Below are positions 1-10,078 of a stretch of DNA of 64,000 bases, piece after piece. Both the position numbers and the translations under genes were made by a program. The DNA comes from Carnobacterium inhibens subsp. inhibens DSM 13024 (lineage in GTDB: Bacteria; Bacillota; Bacilli; Lactobacillales; Carnobacteriaceae), in contig NZ_JQIV01000006.1 in NCBI RefSeq assembly GCF_000746825.1, positions 372,001 through 436,000 of the forward strand, given 5' to 3'. The notes under the pieces were generated by a model. That model saw nothing but the letters and a program-made list of their open reading frames with translations, did not search any database and had not been told where the DNA came from. Position 1 is the first letter of the stretch, and each line of letters begins with the position of its first letter.

Positions 1-442
1 AGTAGTCATTCAGCGTTCAAAGCAAGCAAGCGTACGTATTGAAGAAACAGTTATAGGAGAAATATCGCATGGGTTTGTTTTGTTAGTCGGTATAGAGGAA
101 GAAGATCAGCAAGAAGATATTGATTATATGGTACGTAAAATCAGCAAAATGCGTATTTTTGAAGATTCTCAAGGGAAAATGAATTTAAGCCTAGCAGAAG
201 TCAATGGAGAAATATTGTCGATTTCTCAGTTTACACTTTATGCAGATACAAAAAAAGGAAATCGCCCCAGTTTCACTAAAGCCGCAAGACCTCAAATTGC
301 TATTCCACTGTATGAAGCCTTTAATGCTGGTTTAAGAGAAACTGGAGTAACGGTTCAAACGGGTGAATTTGGTGCAGATATGCAAGTCTCAATCTTAAAT
401 GATGGCCCAGTGACCATTATTATTGATAGCAAACAGCGTTGA
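1..442 (+). CDS. dtd: D-aminoacyl-tRNA deacylase, 5' end cut by window edge
   Basis: Hydrolyses D-amino acids wrongly attached to tRNA; cytosolic proofreading enzyme. The frame is open to the left edge and its first full codon (position 2) reads [11 protein letters not shown]. In this family that string follows Met-Arg, so only about two codons are missing. The family motifs SQFTLYAD and the Gly-cisPro loop NDGPVT near the C-terminus are both present and intact. The visible part is 146 residues, close to the family's usual 145-150. A first internal start would be at 80, but the upstream residues clearly belong to the protein. A strong terminator follows immediately. In Firmicutes this gene usually sits downstream of the stringent-response gene relA, which would lie outside the window. 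Confidence 0.95.
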   Translation, partial: VVIQRSKQASVRIEETVIGEISHGFVLLVGIEEEDQQEDIDYMVRKISKMRIFEDSQGKMNLSLAEVNGEILSISQFTLYADTKKGNRPSFTKAARPQIAIPLYEAFNAGLRETGVTVQTGEFGADMQVSILNDGPVTIIIDSKQR

Positions 443-450
443 GTTAAAGA

Positions 451-500
451 AAAGAGCTAACAACGATAGGAATATTTCCTCCGTTGTTAGCTCTTTTTAT
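451..500. terminator. Bidirectional rho-independent terminator between dtd and the amidase gene
   Basis: Perfect 15-bp inverted repeat: AAAGAGCTAACAACG at 451-465 and its complement at 482-496, with a 16-nt loop. A T run follows on the plus strand and an A run precedes it, so it can terminate both converging genes. Confidence 0.9.
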
Positions 501-1817
501 TTATGGGATAAAGTATTGATTTAAAGATTGATAAATGATTTCAGCAATGGATGTTTGGTAGGATGAAGTATTGACAGTAATTTGATCCACATCACTATTT
601 AAATACCCTAATTCAATTAAGATAGCAGGCTGGGTATTTTCTCTCGTAACATAGAAATCTCCAAAACGAACACCATTATTAGGTAGGATCCCATTTTGTT
701 TTAAGTTTCCATTTACGATTTCAGCTAAAGGCATATCTTTGTCATGGTAGTAATAAGTTGTCGTACCACTGATTTCATTAGCGTGTTCCGTTGAATCATA
801 ATGTAAACTGATAAAAACATCGGCATTAGCCTGATTGCTGATAACTGTTCGTTCATCTAAGCTAACAAACGTATCATCAGAACGAGTCAATATCACATTT
901 GCTCCCGCATCGCGTAATCGATTAGCAACAAGTTGAGCTGTGTCTAACGTTACTTCTTTTTCATAGAATGTATTGGCTAAAGCACCAGGATCGTTTCCGC
1001 CATGTCCTGCATCAATCACGATCGTTGCTTCAGCTAATGAAGTGACATTAGCTGTAGGCGCTGGTTGTTGATCAGCTGATAAGTCTACTACCCAATTGGC
1101 TACATAGCCGGTTTGTCCATCTGCTAATGTGATTTTGTACCAATCTCCTTCAGTAGAGAGGTAGGTAAAGCTTTCTCCTTTGTCAACTGTTGTGACAACT
1201 GTACTTTCAACTGAAGGACCACTTCGAATATTTGTTCCGGAGCTACGTGTGGTCACTGTTTGAATAGGAGCTGAATTATCTTCGGCACTAGCGACCGTCG
1301 TTGTAGCTAATGGTGTTTCATTGATTTTAATCAAATCTGAACTGATCCAAGCGACTTGGCCGTAATATTGAATTTGAGTCCAACCTTCTTGTTGGAATAA
1401 TACGGTAAGTTCTGTTCCATTGGCTACTTTACCAAGAATTTCAGAATCCAGATTGCTTTCGCTTCGGATATTTACTTCTTCACCGGTTACAATACCTATT
1501 TTATTGGTTGCGGCACTTACTTCCGTATTTTCAATCAACCAGCTAGCGATCCATCCAATCTGATCGTTGCTTAGGCGTACTTTGTACCATTCATTTTCTT
1601 CGGTAAGCATCGTTACTTTTTCGCCACCAGTGACCTGTGTCATGATATCATAGGAAAGACCTGGCCCTGTACGAACATTGACCACACTAGCATCAACTTT
1701 GATCGTTCCTTGATTAGCAAGAACAACTGTAGCAAATGCAGTTAGTCCAATGAATAGTGTAATGATAAGCAATGAAACCATTTTTTTTATTTTTTTTAAT
1801 GTCAATTTATTTTCCAT
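501..1817 (-). CDS. Secreted N-acetylmuramoyl-L-alanine amidase with three SH3b domains
   Basis: Peptidoglycan hydrolase that cleaves the bond between N-acetylmuramic acid and L-alanine outside the cell. Residues 14-35 are a hydrophobic signal segment ending near VLANQG. Three bacterial SH3 domains follow (about 37-97, 106-164 and 186-245), each with the NVRTGP/NIRSE/NIRSGP-type motif and a W-Y/W-I signature; these probably bind the wall. The Amidase_3 catalytic domain covers about 264-437. It has the expected zinc ligands His272 (DAGHGG), Glu286 (EKEV) and His339 (SLHYDS), and the catalytic Glu402 (IELGYL). The domain set is complete and no catalytic residue is missing. The ribosome binding site before the ATG is weak. 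The gene stands alone on the minus strand, convergent with dtd and divergent from hisS. Confidence 0.92.
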   Translation of the reverse strand: MENKLTLKKIKKMVSLLIITLFIGLTAFATVVLANQGTIKVDASVVNVRTGPGLSYDIMTQVTGGEKVTMLTEENEWYKVRLSNDQIGWIASWLIENTEVSAATNKIGIVTGEEVNIRSESNLDSEILGKVANGTELTVLFQQEGWTQIQYYGQVAWISSDLIKINETPLATTTVASAEDNSAPIQTVTTRSSGTNIRSGPSVESTVVTTVDKGESFTYLSTEGDWYKITLADGQTGYVANWVVDLSADQQPAPTANVTSLAEATIVIDAGHGGNDPGALANTFYEKEVTLDTAQLVANRLRDAGANVILTRSDDTFVSLDERTVISNQANADVFISLHYDSTEHANEISGTTTYYYHDKDMPLAEIVNGNLKQNGILPNNGVRFGDFYVTRENTQPAILIELGYLNSDVDQITVNTSSYQTSIAEIIYQSLNQYFIP

Positions 1818-2029
1818 TAGAAGTTCACTACTTTCTTAATTACGAAAACGCAATCAATTATAAAATATATGTACTATTTGATTATAGCAATGTTACACTT
1901 TAATATGCAATTAAATCCTTATATTCATCAACTTTTTTTAGAATGAGAAAAAAAGTAAGCAAGGATTAAACTTTCTGTCCTTGACAATGTTTAGACTTTC
2001 TTGTAATCTTACATTATTATATCAATCAC

Positions 2030-2260
2030 CCAATGAAAGAAAAAGTAAGTAATTCTAGCGTGTGAATAGAGAGGGTTTCCTTAGGCTGAAAGAAATCCCC
2101 GTAGACTTAACTGAAAGACATTCTGGAGGGTTAGCAGTGAAAAGCTGCTACGTTACGAGCGTTAATCGTTGAGGAAAACTTAGGTTTTCAAACAAAGGTG
2201 GTACCACGTATAATGAACAGTCATTCGTCCTTATTCTATTTAGAATAAGGGCGTTTTTTT
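2030..2260 (+). promoter_or_regulatory. T-box riboswitch leader of hisS-aspS, probable Asp (GAC) specifier
   Basis: tRNA-sensing leader. The T-box core AAAGGTGGTACCACG lies at 2194-2208, followed by a terminator stem at 2226-2237/2242-2253 with a T run. A possible -35 TTGACA is at 1981-1986, but the -10 (TAATCT at 2004) is poor. The block TGAAAGACATTCTGGAG at 2112-2128 matches the glyQS leader of this window except at the specifier second base: GAC at 2117-2119 here, GGC there. I therefore read the specifier as Asp, although the first gene is hisS; aspS is second in the operon. The 490-bp gap before hisS contains nothing else that I recognise. Confidence 0.88.
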
Positions 2261-2307
2261 GTATTTTTTAATAAAAAGATTTGTAGAAACTAAAGGAGTG
2301 TTGAATA

Positions 2308-3633
2308 ATGGCAATTCAAAAACCAAAAGGAACAGCTGATTTATTACCAGAAGAGTCAAGAAAATGGCAATATGTTGAAGAAATTTTAAATATGGTGTTG
2401 GCTGACTATCAATTTGGAGAAATCAGAACACCTATTTTTGAAAGTTATGATTTATTTTCTCGTGGAGTAGGCGAAACAAGTGATATTGTTTCAAAAGAAA
2501 TGTACGATTTTTATGATAAAGGCGAACGTCATATGTCACTTCGTCCTGAAGGAACAGCACCAGTTGTTCGTGCGTTTGTTGAAAATAAATTATTTGGTCC
2601 AGAGCATGCGAAACCTTATAAAGTTTATTACAAAGGTCCAATGTTCCGTTATGAACGTCCTCAAGGCGGAAGAATGAGACAGTTCCATCAATTAGGTGTG
2701 GAAGTATTCGGAAGTACGAATCCTGCAACTGATGTAGAGACAATGGCTCTTGCAATGGCTTTATTTAAAGAACTTGGGTTAGAAAAGTTGACATTAGTCA
2801 TCAACTCTTTAGGTGATGCTCAAAGCCGGATTGATTATAAAGAAGCACTTGTTGCTTATTTAGAACCTCATTTTGAAGAACTAAGCAAAGATTCTCAAAC
2901 ACGTTTGCACAAAAATCCATTACGTGTATTAGATAGTAAAGATACAAAAGATAAAGAAATTGTGAAAAATGCGCCTTCTATTTTAGATTACCTCAGTGAA
3001 GATTCAAAACAACATTTTGAAGTGGTCAAAGAAATGTTAACGGCACTAGATATTCCTTTTGTGGTAGACAGCAACATGGTAAGAGGATTAGATTATTATA
3101 CGCATACAATTTTTGAGGTCATGAGTGATGCTCCTGGATTTGGCGCAATCACAACAATTTGTGCTGGCGGACGTTATGACGGATTGGTAGAAGAAGTAGG
3201 CGGACCGGCTACACCTGGATTTGGTTTCGCACTAGGCTTGGAACGTTTGATGATGACGTTAGAAGCAGAAGAAATCGAGATTCCAGATCTTCATGAAGTA
3301 GACGTTTATGTTGTTGGTTTAGGGGATGCAACGAATATTGAGACTCTTAAAATTGTTCAAGCCGTTCGTGAAGCTGGGTTATCTGGTGAGCGTGATTATA
3401 TGTACCGCAAAATCAAAGGGCAATTTAAAACAGCGTCAAAAATGAACGCTAAGGTGGTCATTACACTAGGCGATGCAGAGTTAGAAAATAAAGAAGTCAA
3501 TTTTAAAGTTATGAAGACAGGGAAAGAATTTAAAGTTTCATTAGCAGAAATTTATAAAGACTTTGAAAAATTATTTAATTTAAAACTAGCAGATATGACA
3601 GCTTTTAATGATTTTTTCAATAAAGAAGACTAA
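2308..3633 (+). CDS. hisS: Histidyl-tRNA synthetase
   Basis: Charges tRNA-His; class II cytosolic homodimer. 441 residues, slightly longer than the usual 420-430. Motif 2 is at about 106-127 ([14 protein letters not shown]). The histidine-specific motifs HisA (RGLDYYT, 259-265) and HisB (AGGRYDG, 286-292) are present, as is motif 3 ([10 protein letters not shown], 305-314). A C-terminal anticodon-binding domain follows from about residue 330. The start has the binding site AAAGGAG. It is the first gene of an operon with aspS, 31 bp downstream, and is controlled by the T-box leader in front of it. Confidence 0.97.
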   Translation: MAIQKPKGTADLLPEESRKWQYVEEILNMVLADYQFGEIRTPIFESYDLFSRGVGETSDIVSKEMYDFYDKGERHMSLRPEGTAPVVRAFVENKLFGPEHAKPYKVYYKGPMFRYERPQGGRMRQFHQLGVEVFGSTNPATDVETMALAMALFKELGLEKLTLVINSLGDAQSRIDYKEALVAYLEPHFEELSKDSQTRLHKNPLRVLDSKDTKDKEIVKNAPSILDYLSEDSKQHFEVVKEMLTALDIPFVVDSNMVRGLDYYTHTIFEVMSDAPGFGAITTICAGGRYDGLVEEVGGPATPGFGFALGLERLMMTLEAEEIEIPDLHEVDVYVVGLGDATNIETLKIVQAVREAGLSGERDYMYRKIKGQFKTASKMNAKVVITLGDAELENKEVNFKVMKTGKEFKVSLAEIYKDFEKLFNLKLADMTAFNDFFNKED

Positions 3634-3664
3634 AACGATTAATTAGTGATAGGAGCTGGAATAA

Positions 3665-5434
3665 ATGGGAAAAAGAACAGAATATTGCGGGAAAATTTCT
3701 CGCGATTTATTAGGACAAGAAATAGTGTTAAAAGGATGGGTACAAAAAAGACGAGACTTTGGCGATTTGATTTTCATCGATTTACGAGATCGTGAAGGAA
3801 TCGTTCAAATCGTTTTTAATCCAACTTTTTCAAAAGAAGCATTAGCTATTGCTGAAGACATTCGCAGTGAATTTGTACTGGAAGTAAAAGGGAAAGTGGT
3901 TGAAAGAAAAGAAGCTGTTATCAATAAAAACATTTCAACAGGAGAACTTGAAGTAGAAGTATATGAAGTGACTGTTTTAAACACTTCAAAAACAACGCCT
4001 TTTTATATCGAAGATGGTGTAGCAGTATCGGACGATAAAAGAATGCAATACAGATACTTGGATCTAAGACGTCCTGAAATGACACAAAACATGATTCTAC
4101 GTCACCAAATGACAAAATCAATTCGTCATTATTTGGATGATCATAACTTTATTGACACTGAAACACCTTATTTAACAAAATCAACTCCAGAAGGAGCGCG
4201 AGACTATTTGGTACCATCTCGAGTTCATCCAGGTCATTTTTATGCATTGCCTCAATCACCACAATTATTCAAACAACTCTTGATGGGTGCAGGATTTGAT
4301 CGTTATTACCAAATTGTTCGCTGTTTTAGAGATGAAGATCTGCGCGGGGATCGTCAACCTGAATTTACCCAAGTGGATATTGAAACAAGCTTTTTAGAAC
4401 CAGAAGAAATTCAATCATTTACTGAAGAATTATTAGCTAAAGTACTAAAAGATACAAAAGGTATTGAATTAACTTTACCATTCCCACGTATGGGATATGA
4501 CGAAGCAATCAGTCGTTACGGTAGTGATAAACCCGATGTTCGTTTCGGGCTAGAATTAGTAGACGTTAGTGAGTTAGTTAAAGAATCTAGTTTCAAGGTA
4601 TTTAGTGGAGCAGTAGAAAATGGCGGAGCTGTTAAGGCTATTAATGCTAAAGGCGCTGCAAGCAATTATTCTCGAAAAGACATTGATGCTTTAGGTGAAT
4701 TTGTCTCTGTTTATGGAGCAAAAGGCCTAGCTTGGTTGAAAGTTGAAGACGATGGCTTAAAAGGACCAATCGCTAAATTCTTTAAAGAAGATGCTGAAGC
4801 ATTGATTGAAAAAATGGATGCTGAAGCAGGCGATCTATTGTTGTTTGTGGCTGATAAAAAATCAGTTGTCCATGATTCATTAGGTGCGTTGCGTTCAAAA
4901 TTAGGGAAAGAACTAAAATTGATCGATGAATCAGTTTATGCCTTTATGTGGATCGTCGACTGGCCATTACTAGAGTACGATGAAGAAGCAGGACGCTATT
5001 CAGCTGCTCATCACCCGTTCACAATGCCGAAAGAATCGGACATCGAATTGCTTGAAACAGATCCTGGGAAAGTATACGCTCAAGCTTATGATATTGTATT
5101 AAATGGATATGAATTAGGTGGAGGATCACTTAGAATCCATACTCGTGAATTACAAGAAAAAATGTTTGCTGCATTAGGTTTCTCAAAAGAAGAAGCAGAA
5201 GAACAATTTGGTTTCTTATTAGAAGCATTAGAATATGGTTTCCCTCCTCATGGTGGAATTGCATTAGGTCTTGATCGGTTTGCTATGCTGCTTGCTGGCA
5301 AAGAAAATATTCGTGAAGTGATCGCTTTCCCTAAAAACGGAAAAGCAACAGATCCATTAACGGAAGCACCAAGCTTAGTTAGTGAAGCTCAACTTGATGA
5401 ATTATCGATTACAACAACTAAAATTGAAGATTAA
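3665..5434 (+). CDS. aspS: Aspartyl-tRNA synthetase
   Basis: Charges tRNA-Asp (and tRNA-Asn in organisms that use the transamidation route). 589 residues, normal for the bacterial type. There is an N-terminal OB-fold anticodon-binding domain (about 1-105) and a class II core. The core carries motif 2 [14 protein letters not shown] near residue 221 and motif 3 [13 protein letters not shown] near 530. The bacterial GAD insertion lies between them (about 290-415). Ribosome binding site AGGAG precedes the ATG. It is second in the hisS-aspS operon and ends before a strong terminator. Confidence 0.97.
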   Translation: MGKRTEYCGKISRDLLGQEIVLKGWVQKRRDFGDLIFIDLRDREGIVQIVFNPTFSKEALAIAEDIRSEFVLEVKGKVVERKEAVINKNISTGELEVEVYEVTVLNTSKTTPFYIEDGVAVSDDKRMQYRYLDLRRPEMTQNMILRHQMTKSIRHYLDDHNFIDTETPYLTKSTPEGARDYLVPSRVHPGHFYALPQSPQLFKQLLMGAGFDRYYQIVRCFRDEDLRGDRQPEFTQVDIETSFLEPEEIQSFTEELLAKVLKDTKGIELTLPFPRMGYDEAISRYGSDKPDVRFGLELVDVSELVKESSFKVFSGAVENGGAVKAINAKGAASNYSRKDIDALGEFVSVYGAKGLAWLKVEDDGLKGPIAKFFKEDAEALIEKMDAEAGDLLLFVADKKSVVHDSLGALRSKLGKELKLIDESVYAFMWIVDWPLLEYDEEAGRYSAAHHPFTMPKESDIELLETDPGKVYAQAYDIVLNGYELGGGSLRIHTRELQEKMFAALGFSKEEAEEQFGFLLEALEYGFPPHGGIALGLDRFAMLLAGKENIREVIAFPKNGKATDPLTEAPSLVSEAQLDELSITTTKIED

Positions 5435-5462
5435 GAGTCAATAAATCGGCTTTGATAGTTAG

Positions 5463-5500
5463 AAGACGCGAGTACATTAGTTTGCTCGCGTCTTTATTTT
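5463..5500 (+). terminator. Terminator of hisS-aspS
   Basis: Perfect 10-bp stem AAGACGCGAG (5463-5472) and CTCGCGTCTT (5485-5494), followed by a T-rich tract. Confidence 0.88.
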
Positions 5501-5591
5501 TTAAAGAATAGATTAAATAAAAATTTTGCTTGTTATTCATAGGCAGTTTTGACAAAATAGAATCAGAAAACTATTTTATGGAGGTTTATAC

Positions 5592-6629
5592 ATGAACGCA
5601 AAAAGATGGAGTGCAATCGGGATTGCATTAGGTATATTTATATTCTCATTCTTTTTCAGCAATTATTTTTCTTACGTTGCACAAAAACAAGAAACATCTG
5701 AATCCCTAAGTGATAGCTTAGTAGGTTTATTGGGTACAGAAGCGCTTGAAGAAAGAGTGATAGAAGCGGGAGACAGTTCAAATCGTATTGTAGTTCTAAC
5801 TGTAGATGGAACCATCTTAGCTGGCCAATCGTCTGGTTTAACAGGAGACATTACATATAGTCATGATTATTTTATGCAACAATTGGAACAAGTCTTATTA
5901 GATGATACGATCAGTGGGATCGTTTTATCCGTTAATTCTCCAGGTGGCGGAACCTATGAAAGCGCTCAGATAAAAGATAAATTAGTTGCAATCCAAAAAA
6001 ATACCAATAAACCCATGTATGTTTCAATGGGGAGTATGGCTGCTAGTGGTGGTTATTATATTTCAGCATCAGCTGAAAAAATATTTGCTGCTGAAGAAAC
6101 GATGACAGGATCTATCGGAGTCATTATGTCTGGTATGAATGTTAGTGAGTTACTGGAAAAACTTGGTGTGGATGATACCACGGTCAAGAGCGGCGAATTT
6201 AAAGATATTGGATCTTCTACAAGAGCAATGACTGAAGAAGATACCGAAATATTACAAACAATGGTCAATACTTCCTACGATCGTTTTGTAGAGGTTATTG
6301 TCGAAGGTCGTGGGATGTCAGAAGAAGAAGTCAGAAAAATAGCAGATGGTCGTATATATGATGGAGTTCAAGCCGTTGATAATGGATTAGTAGACGAGAT
6401 TGGCTACCAAGAAGATGCTATTAAAGCCATTCAAAAAGATTATACACTAGAAGATGCAGAGATTTTTAGTTATCAAGTCCCTACATTATCCTTTTCATCA
6501 TTATTTAGTTCGAAATTAAGCGGATTATTTCAATCAACTAGCACCCAAGAATCAGAGCTTACTGAATTGATCTCCGCTATTGGAACAGTAGATTCTCCGA
6601 AGATGATGTATTATTACGGAGGTGAATAA
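5592..6629 (+). CDS. sppA: Signal peptide peptidase SppA (S49 family)
   Basis: Membrane-anchored serine protease that degrades cleaved signal peptides. 345 residues with one N-terminal membrane segment (about 8-28) and the catalytic domain outside. The Ser/Lys dyad is Ser152 (AASGGYY) and Lys204 (GEFKDIGS). The 52-residue spacing equals that of the Bacillus subtilis enzyme (Ser147/Lys199). The oxyanion-region motif NSPGGG is at 115-120. Ribosome binding site GGAGG precedes the ATG. The last codons of the gene supply the ribosome binding site of the next gene, which starts one base after the stop, so the two are probably translationally coupled. Confidence 0.93.
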   Translation: MNAKRWSAIGIALGIFIFSFFFSNYFSYVAQKQETSESLSDSLVGLLGTEALEERVIEAGDSSNRIVVLTVDGTILAGQSSGLTGDITYSHDYFMQQLEQVLLDDTISGIVLSVNSPGGGTYESAQIKDKLVAIQKNTNKPMYVSMGSMAASGGYYISASAEKIFAAEETMTGSIGVIMSGMNVSELLEKLGVDDTTVKSGEFKDIGSSTRAMTEEDTEILQTMVNTSYDRFVEVIVEGRGMSEEEVRKIADGRIYDGVQAVDNGLVDEIGYQEDAIKAIQKDYTLEDAEIFSYQVPTLSFSSLFSSKLSGLFQSTSTQESELTELISAIGTVDSPKMMYYYGGE

Positions 6630-6630
6630 T

Positions 6631-7404
6631 ATGACCACAACTCTTGAAAACAAAGAGCAGGATAAAGCAAAAAAAGGAGATACAAAAGAGTTAGATCTAA
6701 ATGAGTTGAAAAAATCATTAGCTCAGGAAGAAGCAGAACTTGAAAGATTAAAACGACTAAAACGCTTAAAACAACAAGAAGAAAAAACATCCGAAATAAG
6801 TCCAACAGAAGATCAACCAATGGATGATTCTAAAATTGAGACAGATAAGCATGAAAGAAAAAATATGAGTCCTCAAGAACTTAGAGATGCAAGGAGATAT
6901 TATTGGCAACAAAAGCAAAAAGAAGAAGAACGCAAGAAAAAGCCTTATAATCATTTTCCGTCATTTTTTTATGCGGGTTTTTGGTTCCGTTTATTTGCTT
7001 TCATTATTGATCTGATTTTGATCTGGAGTATCAATCGATTAGTTGTCCAAACGATCTTTCTATTGTTGCGTTTACCACTTAACGATAATGATTTTTCAGC
7101 TTATTCATTAAGTAAATTAGTTGTTTATCTTTTATACTTTGTACTTTTAACAAAAGCTACAAATGGTCAAACAGTTGGAAAGATTATTTTTGGACTTCGA
7201 TTGATCAGTTTTAAAGAAGAACAGTTAAGTTGGGGAACGGTTCTCATTCGGGAATGTTTTGGCCGCTATATTTTAAAAACATTTCCATTTATCTATTTAA
7301 TGGTATTGTTTACTCAAGAGAAGCAACACTTAGCTGATTTTTTCAGTGATACAGCCGTTGTTTCTGAAAATCTGATTCGAGCGAGTAAATTATCTTTAGA
7401 GTAA
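6631..7404 (+). CDS. RDD-family membrane protein
   Basis: 257 residues. The N-terminal half (about 1-105) is highly charged, rich in K/E/Q and probably coiled coil. An RDD domain follows (about 110-245) with three hydrophobic segments: GFWFRLFAFIIDLILIW, the SKLVVYLLYFVLLT region and FPFIYLMVLF. A GTG at 6622 would overlap sppA. I prefer ATG 6631 because GGAGGTGA at 6618-6625 is correctly spaced for it. RDD proteins are poorly characterised; some are linked to ion transport or membrane stress. The partner sppA suggests a membrane-quality role, which is inference. The long charged extension is not part of the RDD family core. Confidence 0.8.
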   Translation: MTTTLENKEQDKAKKGDTKELDLNELKKSLAQEEAELERLKRLKRLKQQEEKTSEISPTEDQPMDDSKIETDKHERKNMSPQELRDARRYYWQQKQKEEERKKKPYNHFPSFFYAGFWFRLFAFIIDLILIWSINRLVVQTIFLLLRLPLNDNDFSAYSLSKLVVYLLYFVLLTKATNGQTVGKIIFGLRLISFKEEQLSWGTVLIRECFGRYILKTFPFIYLMVLFTQEKQHLADFFSDTAVVSENLIRASKLSLE

Positions 7405-7497
7405 CAACCTAAATGAAACTAATCTAATCTGGGTTGTTCTTTCGATAAAACTAGCTTAGAATAAAAGAAAATGTACTTAACGTTAGGAGAAAAAAAG

Positions 7498-8388
7498 ATG
7501 GTTTTATTAGGTTCACATGTTTCAATGGGTGGAAAAAAGATGCTGCTTGGCTCTGCTGAGGATGCTGCAAGTTATGGTGCTACAACATTCATGATTTATA
7601 CAGGTGCCCCTCAAAATACAAGACGAAAAGCAATTGAAGATATGAATATTCCTACAGGAACAGCTTTCATGAAAGAAAACAACTTATCAAATATTGTTGT
7701 ACATGCGCCTTATATCATAAATTTAGGCAATACGATCAAACCTGAAAATTTCAGTTTTGCTATTGAGTTTTTAAGAGCAGAAATTTTAAGAGCTGAAGCT
7801 TTAGGTGCAAGACAGATCACAATGCATCCAGGTGCACATGTTGGAGCTGGAGCGGATGCAGGAATCGCGCAAATTATTAAAGGGCTAAATGAAGTCTTGC
7901 ATAAAGATCAACTAGCTCATATCGCACTTGAAACAATGGCTGGTAAAGGAACTGAAGTAGGCAGAACGTTTGATGAATTGGCAAAAATAATGGATGGTGT
8001 GACATTAAATGAAAAATTATCCGTCACACTGGATACTTGTCATCTAAACGATGCAGGCTATAATGTAAAAGAAGATTTTGACGGTGTTTTAAATGAGTTT
8101 GATAAAATTATAGGATTAGACCGTCTAAAAGTTGTCCATGTGAACGACTCGAAAAATCCCCAAGGCAGTCATAAAGATAGACATGCAAACATTGGATTTG
8201 GAACGATCGGGTTTGAAGCTTTGAATAAAGTGGTTCATCACCCACAATTAGAATTGTTACCTAAAATATTGGAAACACCTTTTGTAGGAGAAGATAAGAA
8301 AACTAAAAAAGCACCTTATGCACATGAAATCAAAATGCTAAAAGAGCAAATTTTTAATCCAAAATTATTAGAAGATTGTTTAAATTAA
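7498..8388 (+). CDS. nfo: Endonuclease IV (apurinic/apyrimidinic endonuclease)
   Basis: Cleaves the DNA backbone 5' to abasic sites in base-excision repair; trinuclear zinc TIM-barrel enzyme. 296 residues from ATG 7498, which has AGGAGA seven bases upstream; an in-frame ATG at 7471 lacks a binding site. The metal ligands are in place: His69 (VVHAPY), His110 (MHPGAH), Glu145 (LETMAG), Asp179 and His182 (DTCHLNDAG), His214 (VVHVNDSK), and Asp227/His229 (KDRHANIG). It appears to be a single-gene unit. Confidence 0.95.
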   Translation: MVLLGSHVSMGGKKMLLGSAEDAASYGATTFMIYTGAPQNTRRKAIEDMNIPTGTAFMKENNLSNIVVHAPYIINLGNTIKPENFSFAIEFLRAEILRAEALGARQITMHPGAHVGAGADAGIAQIIKGLNEVLHKDQLAHIALETMAGKGTEVGRTFDELAKIMDGVTLNEKLSVTLDTCHLNDAGYNVKEDFDGVLNEFDKIIGLDRLKVVHVNDSKNPQGSHKDRHANIGFGTIGFEALNKVVHHPQLELLPKILETPFVGEDKKTKKAPYAHEIKMLKEQIFNPKLLEDCLN

Positions 8389-8621
8389 AGAACTAAAGAG
8401 TCAGCATAGTATGCTTGCTGAAAAAAGGGAAAAATAAATTTTGTTTTTCTTTTTTTCTTACGCTATTATTTCCTAAAATAAGCATTTTATGTCATACTTA
8501 ACTTAAAAGGACAGCTTATAAAAAAGGACAGCAATTTCTTTTCATCCTTAAGTCGGATGTGTTGATTTAGGAATTAAAGTATACTTAGTCTATTAAATAA
8601 TGAAAGAAAGAAGGATGACAA
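8389..8621. other. Intergenic region before lemA with a short direct repeat
   Basis: No gene. It holds two copies of AAAAGGACAGC (8505-8515 and 8522-8532), 17 bp apart start to start. A TATACT at 8580-8585 could be a -10 element, but no well-spaced -35 was found. Confidence 0.4.
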
Positions 8622-9206
8622 ATGAAAAATATGAAGAGTGGAACAAAAGTAATTATAGGGATTATTATAGCTGTCGTTATCATTGCGATACCTCTGATTA
8701 GTTCATATAATGGATTGATCAATGAAGAAAGTAAAGTAGATTTAGCTTGGTCACAAGTTGAATCACAATTACAACGTAGAAATGATTTGATACCTAACCT
8801 AGTTAATTCAGTTCAAGGAGCTATGGATCAAGAAGAGGATGTGTTTACTGCAATCGCAGATGCACGTGCTTCACTGAGCAGTGCTGGATCAATGGAAGAA
8901 GAAGTAGAAGCGAATAATGAAATGAACTCTGCTTTATCTAGATTATTAGTTGTAGTAGAGAGCTATCCAGAATTGAAATCTAATGACAACGTAACCGCAT
9001 TGATGGATGAACTTGCTGGAACAGAAAATCGAATTGCTGTTGAAAGACAACGTTACAATGAATCTGTACAAGGTTATAATAACAAAGTGAAACGTTTCCC
9101 TGGATCTATTATTGCCGGCATAACTGGATTCTCAGAAAAACCTTATTTTGAAGCCGTTGAAGGTGCAGAAATCGCGCCTGAAGTTAACTTTGATGATGAA
9201 GAATAA
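8622..9206 (+). CDS. lemA: LemA family protein
   Basis: 194 residues, typical length. One N-terminal membrane segment (about 8-28) is followed by the helical LemA domain. The hallmark stretch runs from the LAWSQVESQLQRRNDLIPNL region to the GxENRIAVERQRYNE motif near residues 130-145 and FPGSIIAG near 165. The biochemical function is unknown. The family is repeatedly found beside TPM-domain proteins, as here. The start has a GAAGGATGA-type binding site. Confidence 0.9.
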   Translation: MKNMKSGTKVIIGIIIAVVIIAIPLISSYNGLINEESKVDLAWSQVESQLQRRNDLIPNLVNSVQGAMDQEEDVFTAIADARASLSSAGSMEEEVEANNEMNSALSRLLVVVESYPELKSNDNVTALMDELAGTENRIAVERQRYNESVQGYNNKVKRFPGSIIAGITGFSEKPYFEAVEGAEIAPEVNFDDEE

Positions 9207-9238
9207 TCGTTATGTCTTATGCACGAGGAGGAAATCTA

Positions 9239-10078
9239 GTGAAAAAAATTAAGCATATTTCATTTTTGAGCACCTTATCGCTACTTTTCAGCTTATTGCT
9301 TTTAAGTTTATTTCCTCTAACGGTTAAGGCTGCTGTTGATTATCCTGAACCCTCTAATGAATTTTATGTTTTTGATGAAGCAGATTTACTTTCAGATGAA
9401 ACAGAAAAATTTATAATAGATGTAAATAAACACTATGAAGATACTCAAGAAAAACCACAGATAGTAGTGGCGACCGTAAATAGTTTACAGGATGTTACGA
9501 TTGAAGAATATACCGTTGAATTGTTTGAAAAATGGAAAATTGGTGGGGCTGATTTAGATAATGGAGTCTTGATTCTATTATCTGCTGAAGAACGTGAAAT
9601 CCGGTTTGAAATTGGGTATGGTTTAGAAGGTGCTCTTACTGACAGTGGAACAGGAGCCATATTAGATCGTAATATCGATGCTTTATCGAACAATAATTTT
9701 GATGCTGCCTTGAAAAATATTTTTACTGAAACAGCTGTAAAAGTTAATGAAGAGTATCAATATGATGATGACACGATTTTTTCTGGTTATAATGTAGATA
9801 CTTCAGAGTACAATGATGATGATGGAGGTTTTTCATCCATTATTGTTGTGGTGATCATCTTTTTTGTTATCAGCAGCTTCTTTGGCGGTGGCGGATCTGG
9901 TGGCGGAAGAAGACGAGGCGGTATGTGGCCTTTATTACTAGGAATGTCTGGTGGAAGTCGTTACCGTGGCGGTGGCGGTTTTGGCAGCGGAGGTTTCGGT
10001 GGCGGCGGCTTCGGCGGAGGTGGAGGATTTGGCGGTGGCGGAAGTTCCGGTGGCGGAGGTTCCAGTCGTGGATTTTAA
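9239..10078 (+). CDS. Secreted TPM-domain protein with glycine-rich C-terminal tail
   Basis: 279 residues from GTG 9239, which has AGGAGG at 9226-9231. An upstream in-frame ATG (9212) has no binding site and would spoil the signal peptide. A signal peptide ends near TVKA-AVDYPEP (about residue 30). The TPM domain (about 38-165) begins with YVFDEADLLS and contains the GVLILLS and EIGYGLEG motifs. A membrane segment (IIVVVIIFFVISSFF) follows. The last 70 residues are almost pure Gly with Phe, Ser and Arg, ending SSRGF. It forms a two-gene unit with lemA. The family is annotated as YgcG-like, with a suggested phosphatase or membrane-protein quality function that I cannot confirm. Confidence 0.88.
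   Translation: MKKIKHISFLSTLSLLFSLLLLSLFPLTVKAAVDYPEPSNEFYVFDEADLLSDETEKFIIDVNKHYEDTQEKPQIVVATVNSLQDVTIEEYTVELFEKWKIGGADLDNGVLILLSAEEREIRFEIGYGLEGALTDSGTGAILDRNIDALSNNNFDAALKNIFTETAVKVNEEYQYDDDTIFSGYNVDTSEYNDDDGGFSSIIVVVIIFFVISSFFGGGGSGGGRRRGGMWPLLLGMSGGSRYRGGGGFGSGGFGGGGFGGGGGFGGGGSSGGGGSSRGF

Noticed and set aside
5549-5578. TTGACA/TATTTT pair just before sppA
   Set aside because: The transcription start would fall at or after the GGAGG ribosome binding site, which is implausible.
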